DNA from: Ectocarpus siliculosus | Taxonomy: Eukaryota; Sar; Phaeophyceae; Ectocarpales; Ectocarpaceae | Direction of reading: 5' to 3' | Length of the DNA: 64,000 nt | NCBI GenBank assembly: GCA_000310025.1 | Contig: FN648441.1 | Coordinates: 163,968-227,967, forward strand | Part shown: piece by piece, positions 10,516-21,960 of the stretch | How positions within the stretch are numbered: the stretch's first letter is position 1 | Layout of the letters: each line of letters opens with the position of its first letter | Program-made: the position numbers and the translations under genes | Notes under the pieces: generated by a model | The model's input: only the letters and a program-made list of their open reading frames with translations | Database searches by the model: none | What the model was told of the DNA's origin: nothing

Positions 10516-13464
10516 TCAAGGAGCAGCAGTCGGTGTGGCAGCTCAGGGTATATTATAGGGGCATGTCTTGGACTCGCCGTGGTGTACATCGCTGGCTGTG
10601 CTGGGAGTTGAAGCTGCGCTCACTTGGTGATAAGCTTTCAGTGGTAGCGCGTCGGGCTGAGCCGCTCTGGAGAGCTCACCCTGGTGCCTGGTGCTCGCTG
10701 TAGGAAGCAGCCAGCCTCTCTTTGGTTCGGGGTGTACAAACTTCCTCCGCGAATAACACTACTAAAATAATACTTTTTTCAAACAATTTAAATTTGTAGT
10801 CGACGTCCCATGGCTAAATTTAGAAGCCCATCTGGGGGGTGGATATGAGAGTACCGCTCGCCTGCTGTGTGTTGCTGTGTGTTGCTGTGTGCTGTGCGTA
10901 GATCCACCACACACTCCTATCGATTGTGTGTCGATCGGACTTGAAGGGCGAGATTCAAGTGGCAGGCCTTACCTGTGGGCCGCAAGTCTGTGCGAAGCGA
11001 ATTTCATCGGTAAAATATCGGGCAGGCGGCCTTTTTCGTGCGGCCCTCCTACTGCTGTAATTGTACAACAGCAGTGTGTCAAATTGCACGCTACCAGTAG
11101 GTATCGTACCGTTCAGCTCATCATCCTGATAAAAGCCCATAACACCAGCCGCGAAGCGTCTGGGGACGGCAGACAGCGTGCAGCATGCGACATTTCCCCC
11201 ACTCCCCCACCTTTCCAGTCGTTGGCTACGACCGCATAATAAGAAAGTTCAAATATTTTTCTTGCCATGCGTTGGCATCCTGATGTGGTCGCCAGAAAGG
11301 CGGACTCTCGGAAGAGACGAATGTATGTATGGTTTCTCATTCTTCTATCATAGGTATCATATAGAATCAAAGAAGCAAGCCGTTGAGGAGCAAAGCTGCT
11401 GATGATGTGCGTGGCCACAACACCGTCATAACGTCATAACTACCCCCTCGCCATTTCCACTTACTCCCCTCTCTCTCTCTTCTCGGAAACAATCCAGAAC
11501 TGTGCAGCATCGTAGAGGGAAGTGTACGGGTGCCGCACGTAGTCTAGATACAGCAGGTGAGTCCCTGCGGTTCGTCGTGTGGTATAAACCCTAGCATTCT
11601 GTCCGCCCATAGGAGGTCGTAAGCTTTCCACAAGGCGAACCGCCGAACCAGCAATCTACCTGCAGGAATGGTTGGCGACGCTGAGTAGACTACCGCGGCC
11701 AGAGCAAACGGGTAGGCCTGCCTGTAGGTATCGACCGACGCGGCGTTCACGAGGTGCCTGCTCAGGAAAGCTATCGTGGCGAATGATCGTGTGGCTACGA
11801 CCACAACAACGTGCCAACTTCCGGTGCATTTATTTCGACTGCGGTGTGTTGCGAGAGGAGTCTGGTAGTCTAGACTATGCTGAGAGATGGATGGGTATCA
11901 TTCCTAGCACTCCCAAGGGACCGACCGAGCGTTTCGTGCGGGCATTTCGTGTTGGAGATTCTGTGGCATTCTGTGGCCGCCATTACACCTCACATCCTGA
12001 ACATCTCCGGTAATTCCTACAGAGTACGGAGTTTGCTTTGGGTAGAAAGCAAAGTCAGTTTTCCAGAGTCAGTCTTGTTGTTGTGGTGTTGGTGGCGGAA
12101 AGGAGTGTAGGATTCCATATATATTCGTATATAAACTATACTGCTGTATGCGCGTACATGTCCTTGCGCTCTGGTTGACGTAACTCTTCGTGCTGGCCAG
12201 ACATCTTCTTGTTGGGCACGCAATCGGCCCAGGCCTGCGATCGATTCCGAACAACCTTGTAGGGCTTTGCTTGTTGTTTGGGGAACGTTGGAGCTGTTTG
12301 CGAGGTGTCTAAACGTAGCGTGCAAACTTTTGGTATCCTGCGCGTCCTCTACAAGTACTTCGTACGGCGGTACTGGTGTGCCTTACAATTGCTTCAGCCT
12401 CAAGTCACCTGGTTTGCCACAACAACAAGAATTCTGTTCTTGTTTTCCCAAACACATACATGCTGCGTGCTGCTTACTCCACAGCTCACCAAACACGGGA
12501 CCCAATACACGTACATGTACTCTAGTAGCCCCCATCCTCCTACACACCTGCACTGAGCACGAGATAAGAACTCGATTGCCGTACATATTCGCTTCTCTAG
12601 TTGTTGTGTGTGTGTTGTGCTATTTTTGACAAGCAGTGAAAACTGGTTTTCAGCGGCTCCTGTGTGGCCCACGGGCCACACCCTAGCCCGACACCCATCT
12701 ATTACGTGCGGGCTATGTATAAGGTGGTTCGGAACGTATTGGTCTCTCGAAACGTCGAGTAAAACGGCCACAGCTGTTAGTTGTACTTGAAGCATCCAGG
12801 GTGGGAGTAGAGTGCATGCGATGGCTAAATTTGCGCTTGCATCACTTCATGTACAGGTTACCCCGATGCGTTATTTTCAAAATAGTCAATATTGCGTGTG
12901 TGTTTTCATCCTATTAGTACTTCTATTTATTACGACGACAATAGCAGTCCCCCCATTTTTGTGGTGAGACATGTACGAGACTTTTCAGTGTAGGTTCATA
13001 CAACTACAACTATGTCCAGGGTCACACAGGAAGGAAGGGGTAACACCGGGTGGGGCTTTTTTCTTTATTTCTTGTTATTTTCGTTCCCCACCGTCCTGCG
13101 GTGCGTGCTGAATTCCATTTTTTATCACGAGAAGGGTCAAGCCGTCCCCTTCTCTCGTCAACGGTGCTAACGTCGAAGTGTGGTTATATCTCGAATGGGT
13201 AGTCTTTTTGTGTTTGTATTTATTTTTCCAAAGAAGTTTGGTGCTCACGAGAATTTACAGCTAATTTTTTTGCTTCACCCGCAAAAAGTTGTCAAGTTTT
13301 CATCCCATGGGTATTCGAGCTTACGACTTTGCCACTACGTTATGGACTATGGTATTTGGGCCCTTGGCGGTTTCGAGGTTACCACTATTTATTGTAGACC
13401 ACTGGGGCGACCTGTCAATATGCGTATGTCGATATTCGGATTTCACAAGTACAGCAGTACGGGG
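10516..13464. other. gene-poor DNA with dispersed repeats
   Basis: No coding region can be supported. A segment at about 11901-12012 (CCTAGCACTCCCAAGGGACC, then CCGAGC, TTTCGTG, CCATTACACCTCACA, GAACATCT) recurs in diverged form at 14990-15090. A TGTGTTGC microsatellite-like stretch lies at 10863-10895. Confidence 0.45.
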
Positions 13465-13560
13465 GCCTCAATAAGGCTTTATTGAGGGCACCCGGCCTTA
13501 TATAGAATCGGCCCTGTATAAGGCCGGTACCGGTCTTATAGAAGACCCGTGCGCCTACCA
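13465..13560. repeat. small inverted-repeat element related to the 5.5-kb TIR element
   Basis: It contains AATAAGGC/GCCTTATT pairs and GGCCCTGTATAAGGCCGG. The latter parallels GGCCCTGTAAAGGCGG inside the left end of the element at 5509-6760. It is probably a short internally deleted relative; exact ends are not clear. Confidence 0.45.
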
Positions 13561-13922
13561 TACGGGGCCGACGATGCTTTTTTATCGGTTCTTTGCTATC
13601 ACGTTTCCCATCCAACCTTTCTTCGTCTCTCAGGTACATGTCTAATCGGCAAGAAATAATTCTTCCAGCAGACATCAGACAGATCCTCCCGTTTCGCAGA
13701 AAATAAAGGACACAAGTCCGTACGCATTTGTGTGATCTACAGGCAAACACCTGAGACGATACCATAACGTATAGGTCAAGGCCATATATCAACAGATTTT
13801 CAGCGTTCTCGGAAGTCACGCACGAAGAGTGGGGTAAATGGGCACAAAATACTCTCATATCATGATGGTAACCGTCTCGGTATGGTCGCTTCCAACTGTA
13901 ACCGTTTCGTGTCTCACGAGGC

Positions 13923-13925
<3 letters not shown>

Positions 13926-14006
<81 letters not shown>

Positions 14007-14015
14007 CTCTATCTC

Positions 14016-14080
<65 letters not shown>

Positions 14081-14081
14081 T
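13926..14081. repeat. (CT)n microsatellite followed by (CA)n
   Basis: About 139 bases of CT with scattered TATC interruptions end in about 16 bases of CA. Long Ser-Leu frames over it are artefacts. Confidence 0.97.
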
Positions 14082-15909
14082 CGTACATACCTCGAGAGGG
14101 AGAGAAATTCATCCGGGATTCAGTTAAACAGTAGAGAGTGAATTTCCCGCCAATCTCAACCCACCAGCGTCAGTAAGCCCTTTGCAAAGAGGTTACCCGT
14201 CCTGAGGCCAACGTTTGCTCAACACAACATGCGGCTCACAAAACGTTTATTCGCGAGTAACGGACATCACAGACAGTGTCGACCGGGGAACGATCCCGAT
14301 GTGTTTGTGCGAGCAGTGCAGTGTGAAGAATACTTAGAGAGAGCTGGCCTGATATTCGTGTCATGCCTTGTTTGTAAGCTCAAAAGCGTGCTTGGTTAAA
14401 AAACTAATCGACGGATACCCCGCGAATCGGGTCCTCGTTAACACTCTCCACCCACAGAATTTACCCTCAACTTGGAACCGTCTTTGTGGCCAGGACTGGA
14501 AATTCGATGGAAGTGCCACAGATTCTTATGGGAAAAATGTCCAAGTCAGGAGAAAAATGTGCACCCAAGGAGATTAGAACCAATATCCTGCAGACGCCGT
14601 ACGCGAAGGTGAACCGGTTGTGGGGAACGTCAATCGACGGATACCCTGCAAATCGAGTCCTCCTTGACATGTACATCCCATGCTCGTTACTCCTTTAGAA
14701 TGCCTTTTTGTGGCTTAGAGCTTTGTGTGACGAACGCTTATGTAGGGTCAGGCAGATTAAATACTGCTGTAGCCCACTATCAACGCGCCGGCTGGTGCAG
14801 GCAGCAAGCTTTAAGCGAGCATGTGTGGGATGTGGGGTGCGCTCTCTGCTCTACCTCAACCAACGAATTGGGAAGATCCAGTCTATTGGCCGAAATTTCT
14901 GCAGTGACATCCTCCCCTATGCTTGTCTGTGTACTGTAGATTTTTCACACCACAAAAAAGTCCTTGTGGGATGTGCTCTCTGATATCCGTCCTAGCATTC
15001 CCAAGGGACCGACCGAGCCTTCTCTTTCGTGTTTGAGCTTCTTCTTCGGCCGTTACACCTAACACCCGTGAACATCTTCTGCGAATACTTCCAAGTTCCG
15101 TGACACCTACGCAATCCTTTTGTGAGTTCTGTGACGCTTCCAAAAAGCTGTACCCGATAGGTCGGTGAGTTCCGCAACGAAATGAGAAGTGTTATTGAGA
15201 AACGTGCCCACCCAAAGAAAATAGGGAAAATAATTGTTGTTCTGTACGGCGCTGCTCACAACCCCGATGTTTATTGTTTTCATATTTGCTGTTAGTTCTG
15301 TGACACCCCAATATCCTATGCGACACTTTCATGAGTTGTGTGCCAATTCCATTACCCTACCCGAAAGCACAGTTCCTAAAACATTATGTACCAGCTGGCA
15401 AGTTCGAATTTTTCACTCCGAGATGTGCGTACAGCTAGCTTTTTCACTCTATTACCTCTAGTTTTGGCCGAGGCTGGGGTTCTTGGTTGCTCTTGTAGGC
15501 TACTAATGGCCCACACAGATACTCAGTATCGTGTAGGGATTCTTTAAAGCTCACAAATGGTGTTCAATTTCTTGCGTTCTACACAACAATGTTGAGCACA
15601 TGAATTTACGTAGCACCCAATGTCTGTATACGTGCGGGCGATGTCTGTGTTTGCACACAACCCAGATTAAGATGGTTGGCTCCCAACAGGCGATGAAATA
15701 TTGACGATCAGCAACGCTTTAGTCCAAGCGACCTTGCTTTCACCAAACGAATCGTGGTACTGCTCTGTTTGGAACAATCCGGAGCAAAGAGAATGTGCAG
15801 TCCCCCACCCACAACTATATAGAGGCCGCGCGGAATCTCCCACATTCGCCTGCCCTGGTGTAAGTCGTGCATCCTTATACGTTGTTCTGGACAAGGAAGT
15901 AGGCGAACA
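14082..15909. other. gene-poor DNA with short direct repeats
   Basis: A ~35-base direct repeat (TCGACGGATACCCYGCRAAT core) occurs at about 14405-14441 and 14631-14668, 226 bases apart. The diverged copy of the 11.9-kb repeat lies at 14990-15090. No gene is supported. Confidence 0.45.
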
Positions 15910-16200
15910 TTATTCTCCATGAGGCCCGGAGCAGACCCGTCCAGAAGGAAGGTCTCTCGTCGGATTTGGGAGCAGCTGGGGGGCTCCAACGAACGGACCG
16001 ATACCTCCGTTGTTGACCAGCGGGTTCACGACCGAGGGCAGTAGGACCGACTTGATGACAGCAAAACAACCCACTGACAGCAGCAGCAGCTGTAGAACAA
16101 CCATCGTCGGAGAAGACGATCTCTTTCGCGGACCAGGGTCGTCGTGGTAGTGGACGATGGAATAGACATTCGGCCTGTGTCGGTCCAGAATCTTGCTCAT
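15910..16200 (-). CDS. small single-span membrane protein candidate (96 aa)
   Basis: The intronless frame begins at the ATG at 16200 and has a hydrophilic basic N-terminus (residues 1-31), a strong hydrophobic helix (about 32-57, TMVVLQLLLLSVGCFAVIKS) and a Gly/Pro/Asn-rich tail. This topology fits a small tail-out membrane protein. It lies 200 bases downstream, same strand, of the terminal exon at 16401-16537, and could be a separate small gene or chance. No family is recognised. Confidence 0.3.
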   Translation of the reverse strand: MSKILDRHRPNVYSIVHYHDDPGPRKRSSSPTMVVLQLLLLSVGCFAVIKSVLLPSVVNPLVNNGGIGPFVGAPQLLPNPTRDLPSGRVCSGPHGE

Positions 16201-16400
16201 GCGTCTTCACGATTTCTTCCAGACAGAACAAGCCGCCCACAGGAAGGAAACTTGTACTGGGAATGTCGCGATCTAAACTGGGACACAAGACAAGGGGGTA
16301 GCTCGAAGACAAAATTATCTCGCCTTGAACTCGGGCCGATTCTCGAACGGCTACACCATACGCATCGCGCATTCACAGCCATTCCTCTAACGCTGTTGAT

Positions 16401-16709
16401 TTAGAGTGCCCAATTTTCATCGAGTTCGGGATGTGGAGTGCTGCCGGCCCAAGTTAAGTATCCCAAGAGGATGGAGAAGGTCAATCCAATGCCCCCCACA
16501 GAGAAAAGCGACGTCACCACGACGAATGCCCAGTGATCTGTTCAGCCTTAAGGCTTAAGGCACGCGATCGGATATCGGTACGTCGTCTTCTTTACCACGA
16601 TACGGGGGAGATTTGGTCGTGAAATTGTTGCAAGACATTCTGCGAAAGGGGCTGGCAAGTAGAAACGTACCCCTGTCGTCCGCGCAACGTGGGTACTGCA
16701 GGCGCAAGT
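16401..16709 (-). CDS. 3' exons of an unidentified membrane-protein gene (partial)
   Basis: Two exons are proposed. Exon 16671-16709 follows a good acceptor (TTTCGTGTTGCAG) and ends at a GTACGT donor. The last exon, 16401-16537, follows GCTGAACAG and ends in a TAA. Phases agree (2 bases + 12 codons + 1 base, then 2 bases + 44 codons). The joined C-terminus reads LRLQYPRCADDRDHWAFVVV, then a long hydrophobic stretch typical of a membrane helix, then a short acidic tail ending ENWAL. Earlier exons must lie above 16709, but I cannot place them. Identity unknown; the splice model is inference. Confidence 0.4.
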
Positions 16710-17373
16710 CTGCAACACGAAACCGAAACGCGACGTTTGGAGTGTTTTCTCGGCAGATCCTTAAGCTGAACTCCGATGACGTTGCCCTACATCTTATCGC
16801 GGTTGTGTTCTCAAAATTATTGCATGAGTGAGAATGGGTATGGGACAACAGGAAATCCCTTTTACCAAGAAGATATTTAGCAAGTTGACAACTTTTTGAG
16901 GTCGTGCACCCCCTCTTCACTGTACTTCCAAACGGGGGCGAGTACCAACGCAAAGTTTTCGCAGACTCTGTTTCCCTGGCGGCGTACAAACAACGGTGGG
17001 CTTCTACGGTAGTTCACGACAATGCTGTCACCCCATCTCCTTTTAGCATCAGTTGTACATCATTTACGGTTGGACTCACCATCAATCGGGGGTAAAATTA
17101 GGCGAAAGCCACACTCGAGAGCCAATCTACGTAGTTTCTTCACATTGCACGTGGCGTCTCCCCTTTTCGTCGATCACCACGTCATTATTTTACAGAGATC
17201 CACACCTAACATCGTTTTTCATTTTTTGGGCACGTGCTGAGTACAAACTCCACTTTTTGCCTGACTGCACCGAGAACCCAACTCATGCCAACACTCGAAG
17301 AGGTTCAACGGTGGCACGTGACCGTTACCAACTGAACCCCCGCGGGGCGACCGGCACCGCTGAGATGAGGCAT
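16710..17373. other. probable introns or upstream exons of the membrane gene; unresolved
   Basis: A long minus-strand frame (16555-16989) overlaps the proposed short exon, but the real exon set above 16709 cannot be decided. The same interval separates this minus-strand gene from plus-strand gene A. No repeat stands out. Confidence 0.3.
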
Positions 17374-17704
17374 GACAAGAACGAAGTGTTAATAATGTTA
17401 ACTTCGTTGCTCATTGGTTTCCCTTCTTTTGCGCATGTGGTGACCTAGCGTAACGATTCCATGCAATCCTCGGTGCCCCAATGGCACCACGTACGGGTGG
17501 TGCTAGTCACTCATACCGGCACCAGAGCAGCTAGTTGATTGATAAAATTCGGCGGTACGCGAGAAAAGTTATGGCACCGCCAACAACTCGCGATAGAAGC
17601 TTGGTGAGTTCCTGTCATGTGCCTGACACACCTGCCTTTAATCCTGTCGTTTTCCGGCCTCGTTCGTGCCCGGTCTCAATTTGGCCAGGATAAGAGCAAA
17701 CACC
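17374..17704 (+). promoter_or_regulatory. upstream region of gene A, duplicated upstream of gene B
   Basis: From the ACAAGAACGAA string onward this 5' flank is clearly homologous to 24189-24531, right up to the start codon. Long identical runs include the segment from GTAACGATTCCATGCAATCC to the GCACCACGTA box. Another shared segment is AGCAGCTAGTTGATTGATAA. No canonical TATA box is obvious. Conservation of the whole flank implies that both genes inherited the same control region. Confidence 0.6.
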
Positions 17705-19365
17705 ATGCGGGGAGAACATGTCGGAACAGTCGGCACGACCCTTCTTCTCGTCGGGGGGTTCGTGGCCAAGGCGGGTGCCGCAGGCTCGTTTGACCCGATG
17801 ATGCACATGATGCGAAACCTGTTCACCACCACCTACACCGATGGAGATGCCTGCCCTAATGAAGATGATGCCTGCGTTGCTTCAGCCAGTTGTCTGGCTT
17901 GCAACGAAGCCTACATGGCCGCTTTTTCGGATTGCGCTGCTTCGTTGACCAGCACCTCCACGTGCGATGACCTTGCCGAAGCCATGTGCTGTGCGGCGGA
18001 AGGCTGCGAGGACAACGAGGAATTTGCCGACATCATGGGTACGTGCACGACAATTGCCTCTCCTCCGTGTTTTCGGCAACGAGAACTCCGTGATAAGAAA
18101 AGATAAATAGTTCAAACTTGCATTGTTCGTACGCAGCAGCATTGGTTTCAAGCCACGTCGCTATTTTTCGGTGATACTTTCTCGGCTCTTCTGTGAAATG
18201 GCTTCAGTGACAAGCAATGCGTGGTCTATACGGTTTCGCGTTCTTCAACAAGATGGGTCGCGACGTACAGGTTGTGACTCGTGCAGTGCACCTATCTCAC
18301 GTTTAGCGCTTCTACCCCGCTTGGTATTTCGTCGGGCAGGCTGCATTAATGGGGACCTTGGTTGCGGAGTCATCGACATTGGTGATTGTGCAGGAGGCGG
18401 CAGCACGGCTATTTCCGGCTCCGACACCACGACGGACTCCACATCCACAACCGAGACAGACTGCCCCACCGAAATCTCGGCGTGTAACGCGGATGACGAG
18501 TGCGTAACATGCACCCAGTCGTATGTTGACGCCGTGGAGGGATGCTTTGCTTCAGCGACTGGTTCCACGTGCGACGATGTTGAAGAATCTGTTTGCTGTG
18601 CGGTGGATGGCTGTGAGGACAACGAAGCGCTCAATGATCTCTTAGGTGCGTTCCTGGTTGGTTGACTTGTGTCTGCAGAAATCTCTGGGATAGAGACGGC
18701 GTATGTCAAATGCGCGACCCGTTACACTTGTAGAGCCTTCGACCTGTTCGCGTGATCGTGACATTGTATTGCGACCGGTTTCCGGCGTAGATCGGAGCGG
18801 GCCAGAAATGGATGCCAGTACCCCTTCGTAGCAGTGCTGGCGTTTTACTGATGTCTCGCTATATGTACAACCGTTGTGCGAACACCATGATGTTGCAACT
18901 GTTTGACGAATGCCGTTTTCTTCGCTCGCCACACTCGCGCTACTTGTCCACCGGCCAGCCTGCATCAATGCGGAATCTACATGCTCCATCGATATTGGGG
19001 ATTGCGAAGCGGACGGCAGCAGGGCCATTTCCGGCTCCGACACCACCACCGAAACCGATGGTACCGTCAGCGATACTACCACCGACACCGATGGCACCGC
19101 CAGCGATACTACCTCCGAAACCGATGGTTCCGCCAGCGATACTATCACCGACACCGATGGTTCCGCCGCTGACGACGGCGACGACACCAGCGACGCCATC
19201 CCTTTCCCCGTTGGAGACGACGAGGAAGATGATGAAGACTCTGATGCAGATGCGGACGCGGCCGACACCGAGTCATCCGCCACTTCCGTTGCGGCAATGG
19301 GAGGTTCCACGGCTGTCTGGCTGATTGCCGCCGCTGCACCCGGCCTGTGGGGCCGGTTCCAGTAA
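17705..19365 (+). CDS. gene A: modular Cys-rich secreted/surface protein, 1 internal module
   Basis: Three exons (17705-18038, 18340-18645, 18959-19365), joined in phase 1 at both introns, give 348 aa. Exon 1 encodes a signal peptide (hydrophobic TTLLLVGGFVAKAGAAG) and a nine-Cys domain with spacing C-x6-C-x5-C-x2-C-x10-C-x9-C-x7-CC-x4-C. Exon 2 encodes a short three-Cys segment, a Ser/Thr/Asp linker and a second nine-Cys domain (CPTEISACNADDECVTC, then CCAVDGCEDN). Exon 3 has the three-Cys segment, Thr/Asp-Gly repeats, a long acidic stalk and a hydrophobic tail (GGSTAVWLIAAAAPGLWGRF). The tail may be a GPI signal or a membrane span. The start codon sits in the same CAAACACCATGCGGGG context as gene B. 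Function unknown; the domain is not one I recognise. Confidence 0.8.
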
Positions 19366-20880
19366 CCCAAGCCTACCATTTTCGCCAACGTGGCGGGATG
19401 TAGTTGTAGACAACTCGAAACATTCGTCCTGCTCCCTTACAGCAGTAGGCAGTTCGAGGATTGTTTGTACAAGTACGTACAAGTCTAGTGCTGTCTACAC
19501 ATCGTCTAGACACGAAACAGCAGGCCATATACTATACGCGACACGTTCAGTCCATGGCCGCTGTTCCTGTGGACGGTTTTGTCCACCACAAGTGTTTTCG
19601 ATTTTGAAGAGAATGCTTGCGTCGTATGCTTTGTTTGTAGTCGTCAAGAAGAACATCAATATTCAGTCCGCCGAGAACGTGTACAATATGTAGTCTAGGT
19701 GTGACGAAATACAGAGAAATTGAGCCTTATGTCTTGACCCGAACCATCGATGTGTCTTATCTCCGGACCCTGCCTACACTGTTGCTGCTACACCAACTAG
19801 ACAGCAGTAGCCGTGCTGCTGCGTTGTTTCTGTTTCGTAAGCGTAGTACTGCTGTGTGTATAGTGTTGCTGCTTCACAGCAAGTGTGTGTACACACACAG
19901 CAAGAAGTTGTGCTGCTTGCTGCGTTCTGACCCGCGTAAGAAAGTTCGAAGAAAAAATTCGTGTGATGCGGTGACGTGGTGTGACATGGTCGCCAGGAGG
20001 TGAGAAATTGCCCGCCAGGAGCAAGTTGTCGTGCAACAAGTTTTTCTTGTTGTTAGTATCAAATCCAAACGTAACTTTGTAGTTACATGCGCACAGAACA
20101 TCTACTACCTCATTGCTTACCGCTCCTCTCTCGAACAAGAATCGCGCACGCAGTATCAGGACTGCGCGTCAACGCAGGAAAGTTCACGGGTGACGCATAG
20201 ACAGGCGAGTGAGTACAGAGGCTGGTTGCGGTATAACCCTGGCATTTTATTATTCCTTAAATCCCCTGCCATGGACTGGTGGGCCGCCAAAACCAGCAAC
20301 CTACAAAAGCATACGAACACTCTCTGTCTACCATGGTTGGCGGTAGTGGCGCTGTTGAGTCTATACATAAGAGATTAGACGATCAGTAGTGAGCACATGG
20401 GTTGTGGCCGTAGCTACCGACGCACCTAGCTCACAAGAAGCCTAGACTTTCACAAAGGCTGGTGCTGTGTGGCTGCTGTACATGTATTGATCGAAACACA
20501 CGGCACACGCCCTCCGATCTCCCATGAATTTTCGTCGTTACCAACAACTTGCACCAACGGAACTTGTCCTCCTCCCTATTGATGGGCCATCGAACGCCTT
20601 TCTTTCTTTCATGATCGAGAGTCTGTGGCCCACCTGGCTGGCCTGACACCTCACACCCTATGTAGAGCACTGGGTCCTGTAGATGATCTCCAGCAATTTT
20701 CCTATACCACAAGCAGCAGCCAGGGGTGACACTGAACCGGATGACCGATGAAAAAAAATGATTCTTCTACTCTGTACGTACACGGCGGTGAAGACCGTGA
20801 TCTCGGACCCCGTGAGGGGGCGACATGGGGGAGCCTATGCTACATACTCTGCTGATACAAGACAGAAACGCTACATGGTA
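19366..20880. other. intergenic DNA with no supported gene
   Basis: No exon chain or domain is seen. Several CAGCAGTAG-type strings occur, which are common through this window, without a clear element boundary. Confidence 0.4.
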
Positions 20881-21062
20881 CAGCAGTGTGAAGTGGTCCC
20901 GGTATATTCTGCAGGTCGAATAGTGCCAGTCGCCCAAGCTCGCCTGGTATGACGCCGATGAAATCGGGTGGCACGACTGGAGGTCGGCATTCTGCAAAAA
21001 AAGCAGTGAGTGGTAGTCCCGGTATACCGCCGTGGTCGGCCCCGAGTAGTGCGAGTCCCGAT
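20881..21062. repeat. two tandem units, ~120-bp spacing
   Basis: AGCAGTG, then TCCCGGTATA, then TAGTGCSAGTC occur in order at about 20882-20935 and again at 21002-21055. The units are diverged and have no coding potential. Confidence 0.5.
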
Positions 21063-21331
21063 ACACCGCTGTAAATCGCTTGTCACTGGATTTGGCAACT
21101 AAAAAACTAAAAGCTATATATTCCCAACACACTCAATCAATAGTGCCTTGGTCCCGCGGTGATATTTGCCTGTCACTACAACAACACCGCCGTATATATA
21201 TGGGGACCACCAGACACTGCTGTACAGGCATCATGTTATATATGTACTCACAGGATGGTCGTCGTGACGTGATACGTTTCTTGTTATTAGTATGGAAAAA
21301 AATAAAAAAAAGATGGCTCGATTTTTGAATT

Positions 21332-21960
21332 TCTACAGCAGTACGGACCAGACGCCGACTTCACATGGAAGTCGTACGAGTGTCGACTTAGTTGTGCTGT
21401 CACAGCATCTTGCACGCACTTCTGCCAGTGCTGGTTCGTTGATTGGAGTCTTGTAGGCCGAGATACAGCAGTGGGATTCTCGGGTTGTGGAGGCAAAAGT
21501 GAACCAGAGCAAAAATTTTCATGCATAGCTCGATTACTGCTGCTGTGTTTTTGCTACAGCAGTATGGACTAGACGCCGAACGACGTCCGCGTGCTACAAG
21601 TACCGCAACGACCTAACGGGATGGGATACTTCCTGCCACGGCGAACCATAGTACAATGCGATGCAAACATCCGTTCGTGTGTCGCGCGGCTGCCACATGT
21701 GTCGACGACAGGTACACGTAGAGCTTTCGCCATGTTGTTGTCGTTACCGCGCAGGAGGACCCCTCGGAGATGTTCCACATGGTGCTACAACGACAGCAGC
21801 TACTGTACATAGATGTCATAGGAGAGTGGAGTTGTGCTGTCACGGCATCTCCCACGCACTCTCCTACCGGTGCTTGTGTCGATTGGAGTCTTGTAGGCCG
21901 AAATACAAGAGTGGGTTGGACTCCCGGGTTGTGGAAGCAAACCTGCCTGCAACAACAGAG
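21332..21960. repeat. duplicated segment beginning TACAGCAGTA
   Basis: Copy 1 (about 21332-21520) and copy 2 (about 21548-21955) both begin with a TACAGCAGTAYGGACYAGACG segment. Both then contain GTTGTGCTGTCAC, CACGCACT and GATTGGAGTCTTGTAGGCCG. Near the end both carry TCGGGTTGTGGARGCAAA-like sequence. Copy 2 carries about 200 extra bases. This is probably a non-autonomous element inserted twice or tandemly duplicated. Confidence 0.6.

Noticed and set aside
13838-14134. Ser-Leu-rich plus-strand ORFs
   Set aside because: Pure translation of the (CT)n microsatellite.
17538-17546. GATAAAAT as the TATA box of gene A
   Set aside because: It is about 160 bases from the start codon and not at a typical position. 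Conserved in the gene B flank, but so is the whole flank.
18642-19388. 248-codon minus-strand ORF opposite gene A exon 3
   Set aside because: It is the reverse reading of a Thr/Asp/Ser-rich coding exon; low-complexity sense codons avoid stops on the other strand. The sense strand has splice sites, phase and homology support.
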